Numbered from the stretch's first letter, positions 1 through 10,463 are shown. The stretch: DNA of 33,069 bases from Leuconostoc inhae KCTC 3774 (GCA_000166735.2 AEMJ01000551.1:1-33069); one strand, 5' to 3'. Numbers and translations are program-made. Notes: a model not told the origin generated them from the letters alone.

Positions 1-1248
1 GGGTTTCTTGTAACTGGTTAATATCTTGATACTCATCAACTAATATTTCAATAAATTGTCCATTAACTGTTTTTCGCGTTGGTTCATCAGCTAATATTTG
101 CAATGCTAATGCACCTAAATCCGGAAAATCAACCAGCTTATTTTCCCGCTTAGATTGTGCAAAGGTCACACGAAAAGTTTGTGTGACGACAATTAGTGTG
201 CGCACTAATTCGTCCGTTGCGCGTTGTATTTTTTGCCAATTTGCTTGATCAAATCTAAAAAATGAGTCTATTAGTTGGTTTAAATCAGATTTAGAGCCGA
301 CAATTTTATTTTTAATCGCAGTCACCTGAGCCAAAATAGACAGCATGTCTGGTTCGTCTTTTATCCCCTTACTTGCCCGAGTTTCAATACTTACCTTTGG
401 CATTTGAATTACTTTTTCACGTAAGTTATCCCATGTCGTACCCATCAAATCTGACTGAATGTGCTGCAAGTAGTCAACAATAGTCATGAACCCTGCTTGT
501 GTTTTTTAAACTCGGGTATGCCTTCAACTAAAGATTGCGCTGACGTTGCTGAACTTAAAAGGTGTTTAATCATGTCAGATATTATTGGCAATATGTCATT
601 TTGATATATAGTTGACTGCGTGATATCACTAATTTTTGATATGTCATTATCATTTAAATGTTGCAACCACGCATCACCGTCTGGTCGTGCTTCTGCAAAA
701 TCTGCCAATTTTAAAACAATTTGTTTCAATTGCGTATCATCACTTGGGCTACTGAAATTAGTGACCAGCGCTAAAAAATCTGCATGATTTTCGTGAGACT
801 CTTCATAAAATGACGCAAATACTTCGTCTAACACATCTTGGCGTAATAAGTCGCGTTCCGCAGTATCTGAAAGTAATCGAAACTGTGGATCTAAACCAAT
901 CACATGATAATAATTTTCAATTAAACGCAAGGCATAGGCATCTATTGTTGAAATATTAGCCGCTGGTAGTAACAACAACTGTTCTTGTAAGAAACGTTTC
1001 ATCTGGCTATCAGCCGTTTTCATTCGTTTTTCAAGTGCTGCTTCCAAACGTTCTCGCATTTCTTTAGCAGCTGCATTAGTAAATGTCACAATTAAAAAAT
1101 TTTCAACACTAGTCCCAGACAAAATTTTTTGAATGAGACGCTCAATTAAAACAGTTGTTTTACCAGAACCAGCTGAGGCTGCGACTAAAATATTATGCCC
1201 TGTTTCTTCAACTGCACGTTGCTGATTAATTGTAAATGTTGTCGCCAT
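1..1248 (-). pseudogene. rexA: RexA/AddA helicase-nuclease subunit A, N-terminal part, frameshifted and cut by the window edge
   Basis: This is the UvrD-type helicase subunit of the AddAB/RexAB double-strand-break nuclease, acting on chromosomal DNA ends with RexB. The N-terminus shows the Q-motif region ([11 protein letters not shown]) and a Walker [11 protein letters not shown], followed by [13 protein letters not shown] (helicase motif Ia). The first frame stops at 484. The protein then continues in another frame to the window edge, with VDFPDLGALALQIL and the Walker B-like ILVDEYQDINQLQE. One extra A in the A6 run (T6 on plus, 502-507) joins the two frames without a stop. ATG 1248 is preferred over ATG 1254 because the GGAGG at 1258-1262 then sits 9 nt away. 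The gene overlaps the 3' end of rexB, as in an operon. The remaining two thirds lie outside the window. Confidence 0.9.
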
Positions 1249-4200
1249 TATCATCTGCCTCCTGTAAAATTTTTAAAATATTGGCCTTGCCTTTAGGTGC
1301 TTCTGGTCGATAAGTATCACCTAATGATCGATCAAACCGTAAAATATCACCATATGGTGTGTACTGTAAACTTGCTGCCGTAGGTTTTAAAGGAAAAAGG
1401 CCTGCCAATATTCTCTCTCCGGCAAACATAATATTATCAGTATTACGTTTTAATAATAATGCAAAATCCTGCGCAGCTACAAAATCACTATTGGCGTAAA
1501 GTTCCCCATCATTTTTCTTCTTGAGTTGGTAAAATTGTGAGATATTACTGTCAGATAAATTATCTAAACTATCAATATAATCTTCTTCTGAAACAAATAG
1601 GCCGCGATATTTAAAAATATCTGGTCTCACTTGCCCATCTAAAAGGGCACTAACATCACCTTTAAAATCTGATATCAGTCGCTTTTGTGGGGCTATTTGT
1701 GCAAAAAACGCCCCGCCAATGGCTTCAACACCAAGTGCTTCAGCATTCATTTGCGCTGCCTGCCAATAAGTTAATAATTGCATTTGTAGCCCATCAAATG
1801 CTTGCCCCCAATCAAATTGTTTTCCACTAGACTTATAATCAATAATTGTACCAAATACTTGTGTGTTATCTTGAATATCAAAACGATCAATTTTACCACG
1901 CACTTGCATATTAATTTGTCCCCGAGAAAATTTTAAAGCTGGTAACGCATTTTTATCCGGAAAGCCAAACAATTTTTCGACAGCACTAGGTCGCGCAATA
2001 TTAACACGAGCAGCACGCTGTAAATTAGTTAACAATGTCTCACTCACTTTTTGCAAATAATCTCTTATGGCACGCATTTTACCATTCTCTTGTAGCAAGT
2101 TATACTCTGGTAACATGAGTTGGGAAGCCAATTCTTGCTGTAATAACATCATCAAGGCTGATGTTTTAATATCTCGTAAGCTAATATTTTCTTGAATTAA
2201 GCGCTGTAATACAGCTTCAAGCACTGCATGATAAAGTGTCCCTGTTTGGGCCACGTTCAACTCATTAGTCGCACGTTCTTTTAATTTCAAACCATATTGC
2301 AGAAAATAGCCTAAGGGATTATTATAATAACTTTCTAACTGAGATATGGAAACGTTTAATTGTTCACCAAATAGCGCCTGTACAAATTCCGGCTTTAAAG
2401 TCTGAATCGTATTGCGATAGTTTGGCGCTTGTAAAACACGCATCAAACGCTCTTTTTGTTGCTGACTAATAGCATTTTGAACTGCTTTAAAAGCTGCCGT
2501 TGCTTGTTGTGTTGGTATAATTTTAACTAATTCAGACAACGTTGCTCGAGGTGTACCAATATAATGCTTCAACAAATCAACACTGCTAGATGGTACATTA
2601 CTAATTTTTTAATCGTAATATCAAAAGTATCAATTAATCTTTTGAAAAAAGGCGATATTTCCGATATTTTACCAGTTGCATCTAATATGGGATATGAGAA
2701 TGTGACCCCACTTGTTGTCGTCGCCAAAGCACCATAAAATAGTAGGTTTTCTTCTGCCATTTGTTGTTGTGCTGTATTTTGTAAATACTTTGTTGTGCCA
2801 GCTTCTTGCAAAGCTGGTTGTACAATTAATCTTTCAGCATCATTAATTAACGCAGTTGTTTTTGTTTGTGCTGGTAAATTTGTACGTGTACCACCAATAA
2901 AAAAAGTTGTTTATAATGATTGCTTTGAACAATACCTGCTTCAGATATTGTCAACTGGTCCAAATTATTAGGAATTCCAGAAAATTTTGCCCCAGAAAAG
3001 CCAGCATTCAATACTTCTTTAAATATTGTCAGGTCAAATGTTTGATCGCCATTGATTGCTACAATATCATCAAGTGTTTGAATAAATAGTTGCCAAACCT
3101 GTTCCCCTTGACGTGAACGCGTTAATTCACCTGCCGCAAGTAAGACATCACGTTGTTCTAAAATAGCACTATCAACATGGTATTTTTCTAGCCACAGTAC
3201 CAAATTTGTGGCTGCTTGTCGCATTGTTTTTGCTTGATCCAATTGTCGCTGTAAATCATCAAATGCTGACAATATAAATCGACGCATTGTTTCAATTCGT
3301 CGATTGACTATACTGTCATCTGAAGTAATTGTTGCATCATCCTCGTCTACTGAATCAACAACTGTGAATAGTTCAAATGGTTTATCTAAATTACGCCAAG
3401 TTGTTTCATAGGGTCGATTTGCGTAAAGATAATTGTCAAAATAACCCATCACATCGAAAAATTCTGTTTCAGAAACTAATGCATCATCCAAGTATGGACG
3501 TAATAAACTTGTTTTCAAAATAGCCATCACATTTTGGTATTGAAACCTATCTTTTTGCGGTAATAACAAATTCAATAGTAACTCAACCAATGGATGATTA
3601 GCCATTGGTTGATCATTATCAAGAAAGTAAGGCAAGTCAAATTGTGACATCACTTCTGGTATATGTGCAGTATACGGTGTTAAATCACGCGCCAGAATTA
3701 AAATATCACGTAAACGCAGTTCAGGTTCACTAACGAGTAACTGTCGAACGCGTCGCGCAACTTCTTGTATTTCAACAATTGTATTTTCAGCAGCAAATGT
3801 CTGTAAGTTAACATGATCTTTGTCACCATTAAAAGCGCGGTATTCACCTAAACTTTCCCAAGCCAATAACACTTGTTTTGTTGTTTGGCTTAGATGACGT
3901 AACTGTTTTGGCGCGTTGATCTGCACTTTTTGCTCAAATATTTGAGCAGTATGTATGAGCTGTTGCGCTGTATACATCGGTTTATTAAAGACATCGCCAT
4001 CTTGTTGTTTTCCTAATCTATCAGCCTGCCCTAAAAGTGCAATTGATACTGGATATTTTGCAATCAATTGCGTGATCACCTGCATCTCAGCACTCGTAAA
4101 ACCATTAAAACCATCAAAATAAAATGCCACATTTTTTAGTGATGATCCCGCTAACTGCATAGCAAAAAAAGGCAAAACTTCTTGAGCAGTTATGTATTCC

Positions 4201-4760
4201 TGCCCTATTTTTCTATCTAAGGCATCGGCAACAATTGCTAAATCACGTAACTTGCTGCCAAGTGTTTGGTGTAAAAAAGTGGCATCATTACTCGTATCGT
4301 TTAAAATTTGCAATAAATCTTGTGGCGTAATATGACTGGCACGTAACTCTACTAACTGTTTGACTAGTGCTGATATGAAGCCACTTTTAGATTGCATACG
4401 TGCAAAAATAGGTAATTGTCCTGCATAGTCCCGCAATATATCTGATACCATAATAAATAAACCAGTATTTTGTATGATATTTGGCTGTATATCAGGCGAA
4501 TTTTTTAACAACGCCCACGCCAATCGTGATAATGAGTATACTTGTAATCGACTTTGTGCGTATAATTCTTTTTTAGGATTTTGACCATTTATTATTGCAA
4601 ATTGTTTTAGAACATCAACCTCACTATCAAACTTAACATGATTTGGTACGATATAATAAACCGTTAGCGTTTTATCTTGTTGCATTTTCGTCTGTACATC
4701 TTGTAATAAGGCATGACGTAAATCAGTGCGTGCATGATTCATATAAATTGTTAGTGCCAT
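1226..4760 (-). pseudogene. rexB: RexB/AddB exonuclease subunit, frameshifted twice
   Basis: Partner subunit of RexA in the AddAB-type recombination nuclease. Three consecutive frames (4760-2847, 2811-2569, 2575-1226) make one protein of about 1178 aa when one A is added to each of two runs: T7 on minus (A7 on plus, 2899-2905) and A6 on minus (T6 on plus, 2605-2610). Joined, they give FFIGGTRTNLPA and KKISNVPSSSVDLL across the breaks, both typical of the family. The C-terminal RecB-like nuclease domain carries GKIDRFD and IIDYKSS. The N-terminus (MALTIYMNHARTDLRHAL) lacks the Walker A seen in Bacillus AddB. The segment QLESYYNNPLGYFLQYG lacks the cysteine that begins the AddB iron-sulfur site. 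Both features fit the lactic-acid-bacterial RexB subtype. A GAGGG lies 4 nt before the ATG. Confidence 0.92.
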
Positions 4761-4826
4761 TTGACCCTCTTTTCATACGTACCCGAAAACGAATATGTTA
4801 TCTCACATATCAGTTATTCTTTCTAT

Positions 4827-4835
4827 ATTTTATCA
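4827..4835 (-). promoter_or_regulatory. Likely extended -10 promoter of rexBA
   Basis: On the minus strand TGA-TAAAAT forms an extended -10 element about 65 nt upstream of the rexB ATG, just after the terminator of the upstream gene. No convincing -35 is visible. Confidence 0.4.
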
Positions 4836-4837
4836 CA

Positions 4838-4868
4838 CAAAAAGACACACAAATATTTGCGTGTCTTT
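4838..4868 (-). terminator. Rho-independent terminator after the DUF402 gene
   Basis: A 14-bp stem, AAAGACACGCAAAT paired with ATTTGTGTGTCTTT (one G-U pair), runs into T5 on the minus strand, starting a few nt after the DUF402 stop codon. It separates that gene from rexBA. Confidence 0.8.
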
Positions 4869-4872
4869 CCTT

Positions 4873-5442
4873 TCAACGACGATCTTTAAGCCGCTGCTGC
4901 ATCAAATGTTGATATCTTGCATACCACACATCAATATAACCTTGTGAAAAAGGTCCTGTGCCGTCATTAATCCAGTCCACTAAAATTTTGACATGTGCTT
5001 TCAAAATTTGATCGATTTCTGGTGGGTAATGCCATTTTTTACTATGAGCAGCATATTCATCTGCATCAAGTAAATGCTTTTCCCCATCTGGAAAAACTTT
5101 AACATCTAAATCGTAATCAATATATTTTAGCGCCTCTTTGTCTAGCACATAAGGAGATGCTAAATTACAGTAGTACGACACACCGTTATCACGTATCATT
5201 GCAATAATATTAAACCAATACTTCTTATGAAAATAAACAATCGCCGGTTCTCTAGTCACCCAGCGACGGCCATCATCTTCCGTTACTAAAGTATGATCAT
5301 TTAATCCAATAATAGCATTTTCACTGGTTTTCAAAACCATGGTATCGCGCCAAGTTCGATGCAACGAGCCGTCATGCTTGTAACTTTTGATCGTGATGAA
5401 ATCACCCTCGCGTGGCCCGCGATTCGACTTATCAAAGCTCAT
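4873..5442 (-). CDS. DUF402 nucleoside tri-/diphosphate phosphatase (Ntdp-like)
   Basis: An intact protein of 189 aa that matches the DUF402 family along its whole length. Recognisable blocks are [19 protein letters not shown] near the N-terminus, [30 protein letters not shown] and [12 protein letters not shown]. The family has cytosolic nucleoside tri- and diphosphatase activity in staphylococci (Ntdp). The conserved Asp/Glu cluster around [15 protein letters not shown] is where the metal is expected to bind; this is family knowledge, not something the sequence proves. Its own promoter lies upstream and a strong terminator follows, so it is probably monocistronic, although read-through from recX is possible. 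Confidence 0.88.
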   Translation of the reverse strand: MSFDKSNRGPREGDFITIKSYKHDGSLHRTWRDTMVLKTSENAIIGLNDHTLVTEDDGRRWVTREPAIVYFHKKYWFNIIAMIRDNGVSYYCNLASPYVLDKEALKYIDYDLDVKVFPDGEKHLLDADEYAAHSKKWHYPPEIDQILKAHVKILVDWINDGTGPFSQGYIDVWYARYQHLMQQRLKDRR

Positions 5443-5479
5443 GATCGTACCTACTCTTCTGACACCGAATTTCTATTTA

Positions 5480-5488
5480 ATTGTATCA
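5480..5488 (-). promoter_or_regulatory. Extended -10 promoter of the DUF402 gene
   Basis: TGA-TACAAT on the minus strand, 38 nt before the DUF402 ATG. The as-read end of the preceding small gene (5486) would overlap this promoter. The frame-corrected end (5511) would not, which supports the corrected reading. Confidence 0.5.
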
Positions 5489-5782
5489 AATTTCACGATC
5501 AAATGATAGACTACAAGTCATTGCGATGATTATTGCTACGCACAAAATGTTGCGTGTTTGTTTTTTGGTTAGATTTTTTAGCAGAGATAAGCTGTTTTTT
5601 AATTGCATAATAATTAATTTTAAATTCGGAAATTGATTTTTTAATGTCTTGATTTGTTGCTCCATATAACTATCGGTTCTGCCTGCTTTTTGCAAACGTT
5701 GTAACTCTTGTGATATTTTATCCGCTTGTTGCTCTGCCACTGAAAGTTTTGTTTGTATGACTTTTGAATCATAAATCTGCAT
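5486..5782 (-). CDS. Small coiled-coil protein of unknown function, C-terminus probably frameshifted
   Basis: 98 aa as read. I do not recognise a family. Residues 5-50 are heptad-like and rich in Gln, Lys and Leu (KLSVAEQQADKISQELQRLQ), suggesting a coiled coil. The as-read tail is hydrophobic (NILCVAIIIAMTCSL) and looks out of frame. Adding one A to the A6 run (T6 on plus, 5637-5642) gives instead KSISEFKINYYAIKKQLI and a polar tail, SNNHRNDL, ending at 5511. That makes 90 aa and leaves the DUF402 promoter free. The ATG follows the recX stop by 2 nt, so the two genes are co-transcribed. An apparent membrane segment at the C-terminus should not be trusted. Confidence 0.6.
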   Translation of the reverse strand: MQIYDSKVIQTKLSVAEQQADKISQELQRLQKAGRTDSYMEQQIKTLKNQFPNLKLIIMQLKNSLSLLKNLTKKQTRNILCVAIIIAMTCSLSFDREI

Positions 5783-5784
5783 GA

Positions 5785-6582
5785 TTAAGACTCACTTTCA
5801 AGTGCTAACATGATGGTATCAATAACCTCACGACTATAACCTTTGGTATAAAGATGGCTTTTTGTCTTATACTGTCGTTGACTCAATGGCTCATTTCGAT
5901 AACGATGCCAGAGCTTTTCGGCTTGTCTTTTAACATTATCTAACTCAGTTGTATCATCATTTCCAACATCGAGTTCTGATACCACAGTTTGACCAATATC
6001 AAACGAAAATCCTTTATTGGCTAAAGCTTGGATAATTTTTTGTTGCTTGGCACGTGTGGATTCACGTTTGTAAGTATTAGCAAATTTAATCGCCATTTTT
6101 TGAGCAATTTCAATTTGCTCTTCATAAGTGTAAGATGCAAGTGCCTTCTCAATATCGTCTTCTAATATCCCAGCCTGCTGCAAATCCATTTTTATAGTAT
6201 TGGGTCCTTTGGGACTAATTAATTTCTTTGTTGACACATAGTGCATAGCATAATTAGCATCATCAAGATAGCCTAATTCTTTTAATTGCGCAACCACCTG
6301 TACCTGTATATCTTCAGAAACTGCTTTTTCAGTTAATTTTTGTTTCACTTGTTTAATTGTCCGTAAAGCATGACCCAAGTAGTTTATTGCTGTATTAAAC
6401 GCTTTAGCAACTTCATCGTCATGCTTGATTTGTTCAATCAACGTATCATCAAGCTCACGACCCTTTGCTAAGCCATATTTAATTAATACACTTTCAGACA
6501 CACCAAATGCAAATTGTTTGTCTAAATCAATGCTGTAACGTCCGAGCTTTTTTTGTGTCGCAATTTTCGTAATTGTTTTCAT
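5785..6582 (-). CDS. recX: Recombination regulator RecX
   Basis: An intact 265-aa RecX, the protein that binds RecA filaments and limits recombinase activity in the cytosol. It shows the tandem three-helix repeats of the family: ALRTIKQVKQKLTEK, LKELGYLDDANYAMHYV (the conserved GYLDD..Y motif), KGPNTIKMDLQQAGI and, near the end, KSHLYTKGYSREVIDTIM. The length is usual for the long Firmicute form. A TACAAT -10 box lies exactly 6 nt before the ATG and there is no Shine-Dalgarno sequence, so the mRNA may be leaderless. The small coiled-coil gene follows directly. Confidence 0.9.
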   Translation of the reverse strand: MKTITKIATQKKLGRYSIDLDKQFAFGVSESVLIKYGLAKGRELDDTLIEQIKHDDEVAKAFNTAINYLGHALRTIKQVKQKLTEKAVSEDIQVQVVAQLKELGYLDDANYAMHYVSTKKLISPKGPNTIKMDLQQAGILEDDIEKALASYTYEEQIEIAQKMAIKFANTYKRESTRAKQQKIIQALANKGFSFDIGQTVVSELDVGNDDTTELDNVKRQAEKLWHRYRNEPLSQRQYKTKSHLYTKGYSREVIDTIMLALESES

Positions 6583-6588
6583 ATGTCT

Positions 6589-6594
6589 ATTGTA
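6589..6594 (-). promoter_or_regulatory. -10 box of recX, placed for a leaderless transcript
   Basis: TACAAT on the minus strand followed by 6 nt (AGACAT) and then the recX ATG. Transcription starting about 7 nt after the -10 would begin at the start codon. No good -35 is seen. Confidence 0.45.
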
Positions 6595-6859
6595 CGCAAA
6601 AAAAGACCAAAGTGCTTATTTTGTTAGTAACACACGTACTAAATTGACGCACACATCGTAAAAATTTTGGATTAAAAACGCTAATTTGACATTTACTAAT
6701 TTGATTATTCAAAGTTGAGAAAAATATGCTATAAGTTTTTTACTAATCATAGTTAGTTCTAGTGCAGTAACACTTCCAGCGTCATGGTGATCTTATTAGA
6801 TTCATATTTTTAAAACAGTTGCTATCATCTTTAATCTTGTCAATCCATCAAAATAAAAG

Positions 6860-6887
6860 CACAAAAAAAGTGGATTTCGCCACTGTT
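6860..6887 (-). terminator. Rho-independent terminator of the lysine operon
   Basis: On the minus strand AGTGG-CGAAAT-CCACT is followed by T7, about 65 nt past the dapB stop. Confidence 0.75.
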
Positions 6888-6952
6888 AAATTAATGCTCT
6901 GCAAATAGTCAAGTGTTTGTTGACAAAGCAGTATAGATAGATTTTTTGACTA

Positions 6953-7678
6953 CTATAAAACATTTTCTAATCCAATTTTTAAATCATTTATTTTTTCAAC
7001 ACCAGCTAATGAACGCAAAACGCCTGGTACAAAAGCCAATCGGCTCGTTGTGCTTTGTGTTAATGTTAATTGTTCATCAATACCACCAAAATAAACACTT
7101 TGTTGTGCGATATACCCTGGTAAGCGTAGCGCATGAACAGGAATATCTGACACGCGCTGCCCACGTGCTTCACCATCACTTGTTTTTTGTGCTGCATTAA
7201 TCCGTTCGTTTGCAATCAATTTAGCAGTTTGTACAGCAGTTCCTGATGGGGCATCAATTTTTTTAGGATTATGCGTCTCAACAATTTCTACATCAGGAAA
7301 ATATTTTGCAGCTTGTTGTGCAAATTGCATTAACAATACAGCGGAAAGGCTGAAGTTGGGCACAATTAAAATACCATGTTCTGATTGCTCACGTAATTGT
7401 GTCACTTGCTCTTCAGTCAAACCAGTGGCGCCAATAACAATTGCCATATTATGCTTTATAGCCCACTGCGCATTTTCAAATACAGTCGCTGGTGTACTAA
7501 CATCTAAAAAAATATCTGCTGGTTCAATTATTTGATCACGTGATGTCCAAACAGGATACTGACTTTCATGGTGATGGCCGCTTAAAATACCGACAATTTC
7601 ATAATCAGTTGCTGCCAAGCCTTCTTGAATGGCCAAACCCAATTTACCAAAGCCACCAGCCAAAATTATTTTTGTCAT
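6953..7678 (-). CDS. dapB: 4-hydroxy-tetrahydrodipicolinate reductase
   Basis: DapB reduces hydroxy-tetrahydrodipicolinate to tetrahydrodipicolinate with NAD(P)H in the DAP/lysine pathway. At 241 aa it has the usual length. The N-terminal Rossmann motif reads GGFGKLG. Later come GATGLTEEQ, IVPNFSLSAVLLMQF and the active-site block ETHNPKKIDAPSGTA. This keeps the catalytic His and Lys (first H and second K) although the usual second His is Asn. GEARGQR follows. The ATG overlaps the frame-corrected stop of dapA (ATGA), showing tight coupling. It is the last gene of the operon. Confidence 0.93.
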   Translation of the reverse strand: MTKIILAGGFGKLGLAIQEGLAATDYEIVGILSGHHHESQYPVWTSRDQIIEPADIFLDVSTPATVFENAQWAIKHNMAIVIGATGLTEEQVTQLREQSEHGILIVPNFSLSAVLLMQFAQQAAKYFPDVEIVETHNPKKIDAPSGTAVQTAKLIANERINAAQKTSDGEARGQRVSDIPVHALRLPGYIAQQSVYFGGIDEQLTLTQSTTSRLAFVPGVLRSLAGVEKINDLKIGLENVL

Positions 7679-7699
7679 GAATTAGTCTCCAAAAGTCCA

Positions 7700-8554
7700 T
7701 CAAGCGTTTTCTTTTCTTGTTCTGTCAATGGCAAAATTGGTAATCTTGCAATATTTTTTACCAAACCTTTTTTCACTTAATTTTGCTTTGACCGGTGATG
7801 GTGATGGGAACGCAAACAAAGCGTTCATGCGTGGTGTTAGGTAACGCTGTATGCGGCCGGCTTCACGCCAATTATTAGTATTCATTGCAGCAAATAAATC
7901 AGTCATTTCCTTACCATATAGGTGTGATGCAACTGAAATAGTTCCGGCACCACCTTGGGCATAAGCAGCTAGTGTTTGTGCATCCTCACCTGTATAAACA
8001 GCAAAGTTTTCTGCTTGTGTGTGTTCAATTTCAGCACCTATAAATTCCGCTGAAGTTGTTTCTTTAATTGCATTAATATTCTTGTGTTGTGCTAACTTTA
8101 CAACACTGTCAACAGTAAGTCCTACTGCAGAACGACCCGGAATATTATATAGCATCACTGGTTTATTAGATGCATCTGCTATTGCTGTAAAATGTGCTAT
8201 CATACCACTCTGACTTGGTTTATTATAATACGGTGTCACAGCTAGAATACCATCAATATGAGTAATAGCACTCAATTCACGCGCATTTTTGACAGACTCT
8301 GCTGTATTGTTTGTTCCAGCATTAGCTATCAATAGCACCTTATCGCCAACATAATCCGCAATGTATTGCGTCAATGCTAACTTTTCTGTGTGTGTCAATG
8401 TCGGTGATTCACCAGTTGTTCCAGCAATAACCAGACCTTGCGTGCCATGAGATAATAAATAATCAATCACCTTTTTTAAAGCTGAATAGTCAATTTCATT
8501 TGCTTCATCAAAAGGCGTAATAATAGCCGTAATTAAATTAATGTTCTCATACAT
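7700..8554 (-). CDS. dapA: 4-hydroxy-tetrahydrodipicolinate synthase, C-terminus altered by a frameshift
   Basis: DapA condenses pyruvate with aspartate semialdehyde, the first committed step to DAP. A class I aldolase TIM barrel is clear: GTTGESPTL (binding loop), the catalytic Tyr in YNIPGRSAVG, the Schiff-base Lys in NAIKETTSAEF and YTGEDAQTLA. The last 30 residues as read (RFGKKYCKITNF...) are not family-like. Removing one A from the A6 run (T6 on plus, 7768-7773) gives GLVKNIARLPILPLT and a stop at 7675 overlapping the dapB start, for 292 aa. This is one of only two apparent one-base gains in the window. Confidence 0.92.
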   Translation of the reverse strand: MYENINLITAIITPFDEANEIDYSALKKVIDYLLSHGTQGLVIAGTTGESPTLTHTEKLALTQYIADYVGDKVLLIANAGTNNTAESVKNARELSAITHIDGILAVTPYYNKPSQSGMIAHFTAIADASNKPVMLYNIPGRSAVGLTVDSVVKLAQHKNINAIKETTSAEFIGAEIEHTQAENFAVYTGEDAQTLAAYAQGGAGTISVASHLYGKEMTDLFAAMNTNNWREAGRIQRYLTPRMNALFAFPSPSPVKAKLSEKRFGKKYCKITNFAIDRTRKENA

Positions 8555-8605
8555 CGCTTTTTCCTCTTAATTATATTTATTTGCTTAATTGCACTAATAG
8601 CTGGT

Positions 8606-9757
8606 CTACTGGTTCATTCGCCATTCAATAAAATCTCTTAACGCTGTAAAACCAGGTAATAAGGCAGCTTCATCTATATTTAGCTTAGGACTGTGTAACG
8701 CATGATTATCATTGACACCTAACCATAACATGACTCCTGGAATTTGTTGTAACAAGTAACCAAAATCTTCCCCAGTCATCGCTGGCTGTGCCAATTCAAA
8801 AGCAATATCGTCACGTAGTTGCATGAAATCAATTAATTGATTTGCTAACTCTGGATTATTTTCAACTGGTAAGTAACTACCGCTTTCTAGCACAACATCA
8901 ATTGTTATATCATTAGATAACGCAACACCTGCTGCAATTTGACGAATACGGGTTAGCATAATATCCAAGTCAGTGCGCGTCATACTACGGACGGTGCCTT
9001 CTAAGTGGATATTATCTGGAATCACGTTGTTAGCTTTTCCACCATTAATAACCCCAATGCTAACCACACCACCTTTAATCGGATCAACTGAACGAGAAAC
9101 AACAGTCTGTAGCTGCATAATTAATTCCGCAGCCGCAACAATAGGATCCTTAACCAAATGTGGATAAGCCGCGTGCCCACCTTGACCATGAATGTCAATT
9201 ACCAATTCAGCAGTGCCAGCAAATAAAGTGCCAACTAGTGTGCTCAATGTTCCTGCTGGTAGATCTGGTTGATCATGAATGCCATAAAACTCATCTGGAC
9301 GCCATTCGTCTTCAAAAAGTCCTAAATCATAAGCCAGTTTGCCACCACTCTTTGCCTCTTCAGCCGGTTGAAAGAAAACAATAAAATTATCCTTGGGCTG
9401 GTGTTGACTAAAGTATTGCACCATTCCCAAAGCCAAACTCATATGCACATCGTGGCCACAAGCATGCATGACTCCGGCATGAATTGACTGAAATGGCAGA
9501 TCTGTTTGTTCTGCGATTGGTAAGGCATCAATATCTGAACGATAACCAATTGTTCGTTTTGGGTCACTACCTTCAAAACGTACCAAAATGGCGGTTGGTA
9601 ATTCTGCTACTGTACGAATAGTCATCGTATCATTTTGCCAATTTGTTATTTTGTCCATTAAATAAGCATGCGTTTGGAATTCAACCAACGCCAGCTCAGG
9701 AATTAAATGCAAATCCCGACGATATTGTTGTAAATTTTCAAAAGTTATTTCAGTCAT
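8606..9757 (-). CDS. N-acetyldiaminopimelate deacetylase (M20 family)
   Basis: This M20D amidohydrolase removes acetate from N-acetyl-LL-diaminopimelate, giving LL-DAP in the acetylated branch of lysine synthesis. Signature blocks are RRDLHLIPELALVE, the metal site ACGHDVHM, FQPAEEAKSGGK, GIHDQPDLPAGTLS (a form typical of the DAP deacetylases), HGQGGHAAYPH and AMTGEDFGYLL. 383 aa is a normal length. It lies between dapD and dapA in the operon, which fixes the substrate better than sequence alone. The ATG overlaps the frame-corrected dapD stop (TAATG). No break is seen. Confidence 0.9.
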   Translation of the reverse strand: MTEITFENLQQYRRDLHLIPELALVEFQTHAYLMDKITNWQNDTMTIRTVAELPTAILVRFEGSDPKRTIGYRSDIDALPIAEQTDLPFQSIHAGVMHACGHDVHMSLALGMVQYFSQHQPKDNFIVFFQPAEEAKSGGKLAYDLGLFEDEWRPDEFYGIHDQPDLPAGTLSTLVGTLFAGTAELVIDIHGQGGHAAYPHLVKDPIVAAAELIMQLQTVVSRSVDPIKGGVVSIGVINGGKANNVIPDNIHLEGTVRSMTRTDLDIMLTRIRQIAAGVALSNDITIDVVLESGSYLPVENNPELANQLIDFMQLRDDIAFELAQPAMTGEDFGYLLQQIPGVMLWLGVNDNHALHSPKLNIDEAALLPGFTALRDFIEWRMNQ

Positions 9758-9779
9758 TATAATCCTCGTAAAGCGTCAA

Positions 9780-10463
9780 TCAAGGCAGTCTTTTGCTGTG
9801 TTTTTGAATCAATTTTTTAATCACTTTGGCTGGCACACCAGCCACAACAGTATTGGCCGGCACATCTTTTGTTACAATGGCACCTGCTGCAACGACCGCG
9901 CCATCCCCCACTTGAACGCCCTCTATGACCACAGCATTAGCGCCAACCAAGACATTATTACCGATACGAACGGGTTGCGCAGAGGCTGGTTCGATAACCC
10001 CTGCCAAAACAGCGCCCGCACCAATATGTGAATTCGTGCCAACAATTGCACGACCACCAAGTATTGCACCCATATCAATCATCGTGCTAGCGCCAATTTC
10101 AGCACCAATATTAATGACTGCTCCAAGCATAATAACAGCATTATCTCCAATTTCAACTTGTTCACGAATAATAGCACCGGGTTCAATACGCGCATTAATG
10201 TGCAACTTATCTAGCAGAGGTACAGCCGAGTTGCGTGACTCATTTTCAATATAAACACTCTCACTAGGTAGACTAGCAATTAGGGGTTGTACGTCAGACC
10301 AATCACCAATCAATTGACCAAATGAAACGCCACCAAATTGTTGCACATTGGCTGGGATTTCACCATCTAAAACACCCTTATAAGTAACTTTTACCGGTGT
10401 CACCTTTTTAGCATTGGCAATAAAATCAATTAATCGTTGCGCGTCATTTTGAATTTCTGTCAT
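9780..10463 (-). CDS. dapD: Tetrahydrodipicolinate N-acetyltransferase
   Basis: This acyltransferase acetylates tetrahydrodipicolinate with acetyl-CoA at the start of the acetylated DAP branch. The N-terminal domain ([16 protein letters not shown]) is followed by a left-handed beta-helix of hexapeptide repeats ([34 protein letters not shown]), and the protein reads into [10 protein letters not shown]. The last residues as read (HSKRLP) look shifted. One A added to the A5 run (T5 on plus, 9801-9805) extends it to [16 protein letters not shown], stopping at 9757 on the next gene's ATG and giving 235 aa. The family is often called DapH in other Firmicutes. Confidence 0.92.
   Translation of the reverse strand: MTEIQNDAQRLIDFIANAKKVTPVKVTYKGVLDGEIPANVQQFGGVSFGQLIGDWSDVQPLIASLPSESVYIENESRNSAVPLLDKLHINARIEPGAIIREQVEIGDNAVIMLGAVINIGAEIGASTMIDMGAILGGRAIVGTNSHIGAGAVLAGVIEPASAQPVRIGNNVLVGANAVVIEGVQVGDGAVVAAGAIVTKDVPANTVVAGVPAKVIKKLIQKHSKRLP

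Larger units (their letters stand above)
6583..6952. other. 370-nt intergenic region between dapB and recX
   Basis: It contains the recX -10 region, a 6-bp inverted repeat TTAGTA/TACTAA (6624-6642) upstream of it, and the terminator of the lysine operon. A possible plus-strand extended -10 (ATGCTATAAG near 6730) has no gene behind it. I see no ORF or recognisable RNA here. Confidence 0.5.

Noticed and set aside
502-2905. Programmed -1 frameshifting at A-runs in rexA and rexB
   Set aside because: Each joint would need a -1 slip at an A-run, but the same pattern occurs in over a dozen unrelated genes without canonical slippery heptamers plus stimulatory structure. Indel error or mutation explains all of them at once.
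6583-6952. Small RNA gene between dapB and recX
   Set aside because: One promoter-like match on plus, but no terminator on that strand and no recognisable fold.
9925-10254. 109-aa plus-strand ORF
   Set aside because: Antisense to the dapD hexapeptide repeats; its Pro/Ile/Ser-rich repetitiveness is the mirror of those repeats.
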